Shown here: piece by piece, positions 32,739 through 36,554 of the stretch
Position numbering within the stretch: position 1 is the stretch's first letter
Layout of the letters: each line of letters begins with the position of its first letter
DNA from: Bacillota bacterium
GTDB taxonomy: Bacteria > Bacillota > Clostridia > Acetivibrionales > DSM-1351
Assembly: GCA_023391425.1 (NCBI GenBank)
Contig: JAEWAX010000047.1
Span: 1 to 36,554 of the forward strand
Direction of reading: 5' to 3'
DNA length: 36,554 nucleotides
The notes under the pieces: model-generated
The model's database searches: none
What the model saw: only the letters and a program-made list of their open reading frames with translations
What the model was told of the DNA's origin: nothing
Position numbers and translations under genes: made by a program

Positions 32739-33563
32739 ATGCGAAAACTATTAAGTCTTATTTTAGTATGTGGAATTATGATGACTATTTTTACAGGTTG
32801 CACGCTGCTTGATAAACTTGGAGTTGGCAGTGCAAATAATGACGAATTGACTCCTGTCAGTAGTGTAACAATGGGTGACAATGAAGCAAGTAGCTTAAAA
32901 GATAAAACTCCAATTCAACTATATTTTATAGATGAGCAAGGGAATAAACTCTCATCAGAAACAAGATATATTAATAATTCAGATACAAGTAAAGGTAATG
33001 AATACCTAGCTACTACAATATTAAAAGAACTTATAAAGGGGCCAGCAAAAGGAAGCTTATTACAAACATATATTCCGCAAGGAACAACTGTTCATGCTGA
33101 TGTAGCTATCAAGGATGGTATAGCAACAGTTGATTTATCAAAAGATTTTATAGATAAACATCCTGGTGGTAAGAAGAAAGAACAGTTAACTCTTTACTCA
33201 ATAGTAAATACATTAACTGAGATAAGTGATATAAAATCAGTACAGTTTAAAATTGATGGTAAAGTGAAAAAGGAGTTTAAGGGCAATTACCAAATTGATG
33301 TAGCTTATCCTAGATCAGCTTACTTAATATCTGCACAACCAGCAGAAAATAGCTCCAAAGATGACGTAACTAAAAACAATACTGTACAACCATCAAAAGA
33401 AGAGAGTAAAGATAAAATGCTAGAAAAAGATAAAAACCTAGAGAAAGATAAAAACCTAGAGAAATCTCAAGAAAAAGAAAATACCACTAAAGACAAACAA
33501 ACTAATTCAGAGGCAAAGGATAATGTTGATAATATTGAAACAAATGGAGAATTACTAGAGTAG
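32739..33563 (+). CDS. GerMN-domain lipoprotein
   Basis: A 274-aa exported lipoprotein. The signal peptide (MRKLLSLILVCGIMMTIFTGC) ends at lipobox Cys21. A GerMN domain spans about residues 57-190 (PIQLYFIDEQGNKL, LLKELIKGPAKG-type motif, IPQGTTVHADVAIKDGIATV, LYSIVNTLTEISDIKSVQF), as in GerM and LpqB-type proteins involved in sporulation and germination. The last 75 residues are low complexity, Lys/Glu/Asn-rich, with MLEKDKNLEKDKNLEK repeats. Start ATG 32739 has GTGAGGTGG upstream. A terminator follows. Confidence 0.9.
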   Translation: MRKLLSLILVCGIMMTIFTGCTLLDKLGVGSANNDELTPVSSVTMGDNEASSLKDKTPIQLYFIDEQGNKLSSETRYINNSDTSKGNEYLATTILKELIKGPAKGSLLQTYIPQGTTVHADVAIKDGIATVDLSKDFIDKHPGGKKKEQLTLYSIVNTLTEISDIKSVQFKIDGKVKKEFKGNYQIDVAYPRSAYLISAQPAENSSKDDVTKNNTVQPSKEESKDKMLEKDKNLEKDKNLEKSQEKENTTKDKQTNSEAKDNVDNIETNGELLE

Positions 33564-33602
33564 GCATCTATACTAGTTTGCATTTAATAATATAAAATAT
33601 GC

Positions 33603-33675
33603 CAAGGTATCTTGAAGGGGATTATATGCTTTGAAACTTTAATCATTGCTTATCCCTTAATAGATACCTTGTTTT
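33603..33675. terminator. Two-tier hairpin terminator after the GerMN gene
   Basis: CAAGGTATCT (33603-33612) pairs perfectly with AGATACCTTG (33662-33671), followed by TTTT. Inside, AAGGGGAT (33615-33622) pairs with ATCCCTT (33652-33658) with one bulged G. Longer than a normal terminator; may also serve the opposite gene at 33690. Confidence 0.6.
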
Positions 33676-33689
33676 AGTTAATCTTTTAC

Positions 33690-33905
33690 TCAATGCCCAC
33701 AACACCCGCCGCATACATGCTTGTTAGGACATTCTCCTCCGCTGGACTTTCTTGATTGTATAATATTTATATTTTTAAATACAGCTTCCAAATCGTGGCT
33801 TCCACACTCTGGACAGCTTATCTGCTTGTCTTCACGTTCACTCATTTTTGCCATAATATTAAATTCATTACCACACTTTGAGCACTTTAAATCGTAAAAT
33901 GGCAT
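33690..33905 (-). CDS. FmdB-type zinc ribbon protein
   Basis: A 71-aa protein with the FmdB zinc ribbon: MPFYDLKCSKCGNEF and SCPECGSHDLEAVF supply C8, C11, C31 and C34. The tail is Cys/His-rich (GGECPNKHVCGGCCGH), which may bind a second metal. FmdB-like proteins are small putative regulators of unknown target. GGAG lies 10 bases before ATG 33905. Divergent from ku across 278 bases that show no clear promoter consensus to me. Confidence 0.9.
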   Translation of the reverse strand: MPFYDLKCSKCGNEFNIMAKMSEREDKQISCPECGSHDLEAVFKNINIIQSRKSSGGECPNKHVCGGCCGH

Positions 33906-34183
33906 AGTCTAAAATCTCCTTTTTATGATGATTGGGGACGAAAAAAATAATATCAGATACAATAATCTTAATAATTAATCCCAAAATACATTATACCATT
34001 GATTAAGACAAGCATCTATTCTTGTTTGGTAATAAACGTATAATAAATGCTTTATAAACGGAAAATATTGATAAACAGAGTTCTTGTTTTCGGATGGAAA
34101 TCTTTTTTTCGTGTTATTAGAGTATTGGAAGTTGTCAATCATAATGTACTATGTGATGGATATACGGTTTATGGAGGATATTT

Positions 34184-35143
34184 ATGCATACAGTTTGGAA
34201 AGGTTCAATCAGCTTTGGATTGGTTAATATACCTGTAAAAATGTTTACAGCGACTGAGGATAAGGATATACGGTTTAAATATATTCATAAGGAATGTCAT
34301 ACACCAGTTAAATATAAGAAAATGTGCCCAGCTTGCAATAAAGAGGTGCAGCCGGATGATATAGTGAAAGGATATGAATATGAACCTGGTAAGTATGTCA
34401 TTTTGACTGATGAGGATTTTGAAGCTATAGAAACAAAGGGTGAAAGAACAGTTGAAATAATAGACTTTGTCAAACTTGAGGAGATTGATCCAATTTATTT
34501 TGATAAGACATATTTCTTAGCACCTCAAGAAACTGGGGGAAAGGCATATACACTCTTAAGAGAGGCACTTAGTGGGAAAGAAAGAATAGCAATTTCGAAA
34601 ATAACTATAAGAGATCGAGAATCTCTTGCTGTAATTAGAGTATACAATAACGTTATCGTTTTAGAGACAATATTTTATCCAGATGAGGTCAGAGATTATA
34701 AGCAAGTTCCAGGGATTCCTGAAAATCTTCAGACGACGAAGGCCGAATTAGATATGGCTGTACAGCTAATTGAAAATCTCACAACACAATTTAATCCAGA
34801 AAAATACATCGACACATATCGCGAAAGACTTCTTGAACGTATAAATGCAAAAGTTGAAGGTGAGGAAATTGTTGTTAAGAAAGAGACTGAAAAGAATAAT
34901 GTTGTAAGCCTAATGGAGGCCTTAAAGCAAAGTATACAAATGTCAAAGAGTAATAAGAAGACTACGAAAGAACCTAAGGGTGTGACTTCGGGGGATAAAG
35001 CTACGGCGGCAGAGGGGAAAGCTCTGGCGACGGAGGACAAAGCTGCGGCACCGGAGGACAAAACTGAGCCAGATAAAAAAGAGGCTGCTGCTGACAAGCC
35101 AAAGAGAAAGCCAAAGAAGGCTAAGGAGACAATCAAAACATGA
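34184..35143 (+). CDS. ku: Ku protein of bacterial NHEJ
   Basis: Ku forms a homodimeric ring on DNA ends and recruits the NHEJ ligase. The 319-aa product begins MHTVWKGSISFGLVNIPVKM, the canonical start, and keeps the Ku core (YFLAPQETGGKAYTLLREAL, IAISKITIRDRESLAVIR) to about residue 250. The C-terminus is a Lys/Ala/Glu/Pro-rich tail including three 7-residue repeats encoded by 21-bp units at 34997-35059, GC-richer than the surrounding DNA. GGAGG precedes ATG 34184. The stop overlaps the next start in ATGA, so ku and the ligase are translationally coupled. Confidence 0.97.
   Translation: MHTVWKGSISFGLVNIPVKMFTATEDKDIRFKYIHKECHTPVKYKKMCPACNKEVQPDDIVKGYEYEPGKYVILTDEDFEAIETKGERTVEIIDFVKLEEIDPIYFDKTYFLAPQETGGKAYTLLREALSGKERIAISKITIRDRESLAVIRVYNNVIVLETIFYPDEVRDYKQVPGIPENLQTTKAELDMAVQLIENLTTQFNPEKYIDTYRERLLERINAKVEGEEIVVKKETEKNNVVSLMEALKQSIQMSKSNKKTTKEPKGVTSGDKATAAEGKALATEDKAAAPEDKTEPDKKEAAADKPKRKPKKAKETIKT
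34997..35059 (+). repeat. Three 21-bp tandem repeats in the ku tail
   Basis: Units begin AAAGCT at 34997, 35018 and 35039 and encode KATAAEG, KALATED, KAAAPED. Length preserves reading frame. Confidence 0.75.
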
Positions 35144-36108
35144 ATTGGATAGAACCGATGGAGCCAATTAGCGCTATAGAAGTGAAGGATAGCCCTGAAT
35201 ATATTCACGAAATAAAGTGGGATGGTATAAGGGGGTTGGTATACTTACAGAATAAGGAATTAAAAATATATACTAAGAAGGGTAATGATAGAACAGAGTT
35301 TTACCCTGAGCTTAATATTTTCGAACTTAATGCTCAAGATATAATACTTGACGGAGAGATAATTGTCCTTGATAAGGAGGGCTTACCATCATTTTATAAT
35401 AGCCTTATTCGTGAAACTGTTAAAAGTAAAAAAAACCTGAAATACTATCAAAACAACTATCCAATTAACTATATAGTATTTGATATTTTAAAGTATAAGG
35501 ACAAGCTGTTAACTAAGTATCCTTTATATGAAAGAAAGCAGCTCTTGGAACAACTATTAAACTCCATCGTAAATCATAATGATACTATTCGTTTGTCAGA
35601 GGTGTATTCTGATGGAAAGGATTTGTATCAGAAAATGAAGCAAAAAAATATGGAAGGGATTGTCTCGAAAAAGACAAATAGTCTCTATATAGCTGGAAAA
35701 AAGCACGATGCATGGTTTAAAACAAAGTTCACAAAGAAAATGCTTTGCGTCATTGGAGGTATACAGTGGAAGGGTGATAGGCCAAATTCTTTGGTATTAG
35801 GTATTAAGACTCTTGAAAAAGAAAAAATGATTTATATGGGGAAAGCATCTTTAGGCTTAAAAGAGTCAGATTTGAAATTATTAAAGGAGTACAGAAACGA
35901 GCTAACACAAGATGAATGCCCATTTTTAGAGAGTAGCATATCAAGCTTAGATTTATTGGGTAAAGAACTCACTTGGGTAAACCCCGCCATAACCTGTTGG
36001 ATTAATTTTCTTGAGTTATCGAACGATGGCCACTTTAGGCATCCCAAAATTATAGGGTTTACAGCACTACCTGTTGAAGAAGCTAATGGGAGGATTTTGA
36101 CGGACTAA
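35140..36108 (+). CDS. ligD: ATP-dependent DNA ligase, LigD-type, stand-alone
   Basis: A 322-aa NHEJ ligase. The adenylation motif I EIKWDGIRG places the acceptor lysine at K26; DGEIIVLDKEG (motif III region), IVSKKTNSLYIAGKK (motif IV) and WFKTKFTKK (motif V) follow, then an OB-fold domain from about residue 200. The length equals the ligase domain of LigD alone; no polymerase or phosphoesterase domain is fused. ATG 35140 overlaps the ku stop by four bases, and its own stop overlaps the next start by one base, so the three genes are one operon. Confidence 0.95.
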   Translation: MNWIEPMEPISAIEVKDSPEYIHEIKWDGIRGLVYLQNKELKIYTKKGNDRTEFYPELNIFELNAQDIILDGEIIVLDKEGLPSFYNSLIRETVKSKKNLKYYQNNYPINYIVFDILKYKDKLLTKYPLYERKQLLEQLLNSIVNHNDTIRLSEVYSDGKDLYQKMKQKNMEGIVSKKTNSLYIAGKKHDAWFKTKFTKKMLCVIGGIQWKGDRPNSLVLGIKTLEKEKMIYMGKASLGLKESDLKLLKEYRNELTQDECPFLESSISSLDLLGKELTWVNPAITCWINFLELSNDGHFRHPKIIGFTALPVEEANGRILTD

Positions 36109-36554
36109 TGGACATAATAGACATGAAGGTAGAAATAGAAAACAAAATAATCGATTTAAAGAATCCAGACAAGCTTTTATGGCCTGAGGCAAATATCACA
36201 AAGCGTGATTTTATTGAAACGATGACTGTATTGGCTCCATTTATGATAAAGTATACAAAAAATAGATTACTAACTTCTATTAGGTATCCACATGGTGTTG
36301 GTGAAAAGAGTTTTTTTCAAAAAGAAAAGCCACAGAACACGCCGGATTGGGTTAAAACAGTAGAGTTTAATGATAAAAATTATATTGTACTAAACTCTGC
36401 AGCTACTCTAATTTGGTTATGTACTCAAGCTGCTTTAGAACTCCATACAAGTTTTAATGTATATGATGAGCCAGATCATCCCTCATACCTCGTGTTTGAT
36501 CTTGACCCCGATGATGACCAGAGGTTTGAGGATGTAGTAGAAATTGCTTTAAGT
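36108..36554 (+). CDS. ligD: LigD-type primase-polymerase (AEP) domain protein, cut by the window end
   Basis: An open frame of 149 codons runs from ATG 36108 (overlapping the ligase stop in TAATG) to the window end. It has hallmarks of the LigD polymerase domain: LKNPDKLLWPEANITKRDFI, LLTSIRYPHGVGEKSFFQKE, TLIWLCTQAALELH and the catalytic FDLDPDD. It repairs ends by gap filling and ribonucleotide addition in NHEJ. M6 (36123) is an alternative start. Whether a phosphoesterase domain follows cannot be seen. Confidence 0.92.
   Translation, partial: MDIIDMKVEIENKIIDLKNPDKLLWPEANITKRDFIETMTVLAPFMIKYTKNRLLTSIRYPHGVGEKSFFQKEKPQNTPDWVKTVEFNDKNYIVLNSAATLIWLCTQAALELHTSFNVYDEPDHPSYLVFDLDPDDDQRFEDVVEIALS

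Noticed and set aside
34047..34238. 63-aa plus-strand ORF before ku
   Set aside because: It overlaps the ku start in another frame, has no ribosome binding site and no recognisable content.
34729..35208. Minus-strand 159-aa ORF opposite ku
   Set aside because: Antisense shadow produced by the GC-rich Lys/Ala repeat tail of ku; no start signals and no family features.

Overview
The window reads as chromosome of a low-GC, anaerobic, endospore-type Clostridia (Ruminiclostridium/Acetivibrio-like lineage, by inference). The evidence is AT-rich third positions, strong GGAGG Shine-Dalgarno sites, a CarD - PIN/TRAM - IspD - IspF neighbourhood, a short archaeal-type prolyl-tRNA synthetase, a thioredoxin-reductase-like flavoprotein without an NADPH motif, a GerMN lipoprotein and small Cys-rich proteins. 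No rRNA, tRNA or CRISPR was seen.

Layout. 1-6.5 kb: tail of an upstream gene (possibly GH15 glycosidase), radA, a MalT/LAL-type LuxR regulator, then a MATE exporter overlapping a membrane-less MCP signalling-domain protein. 6.5-7.4 kb: a decayed 71/72-bp tandem repeat array behind a small CGC/CENC protein. 7.5-10.1 kb: carD with two promoters and a hairpin leader, the PIN/TRAM protein and ispD. 10.1-13.5 kb is an accessory block between ispD and ispF: a divergent LysR/haloacid dehalogenase pair with a palindromic operator, two group IIC intron fragments joined tail-to-head, and a two-gene agr-like cassette (membrane receptor-like protein without kinase, plus a 39-aa AgrD-like cyclic peptide precursor with no agrB). 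13.5-17.1 kb: ispF and proS as a divergent pair around a shared palindrome, an SH3-CAP exoprotein, and a ~210-bp multi-branched palindromic element. 17.2-21.5 kb (minus): RluD-type pseudouridine synthase, GDP-mannose pyrophosphorylase/phosphomannomutase-like fusion, a small protein and a GtrA protein. 21.6-28.3 kb (plus): YjdF-like membrane protein, UvsE, a 45-aa CGCG peptide, a PfkB sugar kinase, a structured intergenic element, tex and a membrane protein. 28.3-29.8 kb (minus): four small proteins of unknown function. 30.1-33.6 kb: ferredoxin-type flavin thioredoxin reductase, an orphan membrane histidine kinase and a GerMN lipoprotein. 33.7-36.5 kb: an FmdB zinc ribbon protein, then a translationally coupled NHEJ operon (ku, stand-alone LigD-type ligase, stand-alone LigD-type polymerase cut by the window edge).

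How it fits together. Three DNA-repair units occur (RadA, UvsE, Ku/ligase/polymerase), plus the MEP isoprenoid genes ispD and ispF. The most unusual material is the agr-like cassette: a peptide precursor paired with a membrane receptor but no processing protease and no kinase, behind a promoter with two direct repeats upstream of its -35, beside retroelement remnants. Structure-rich non-coding DNA is also frequent, at 16.9, 24.9, 29.9 and 33.6 kb.
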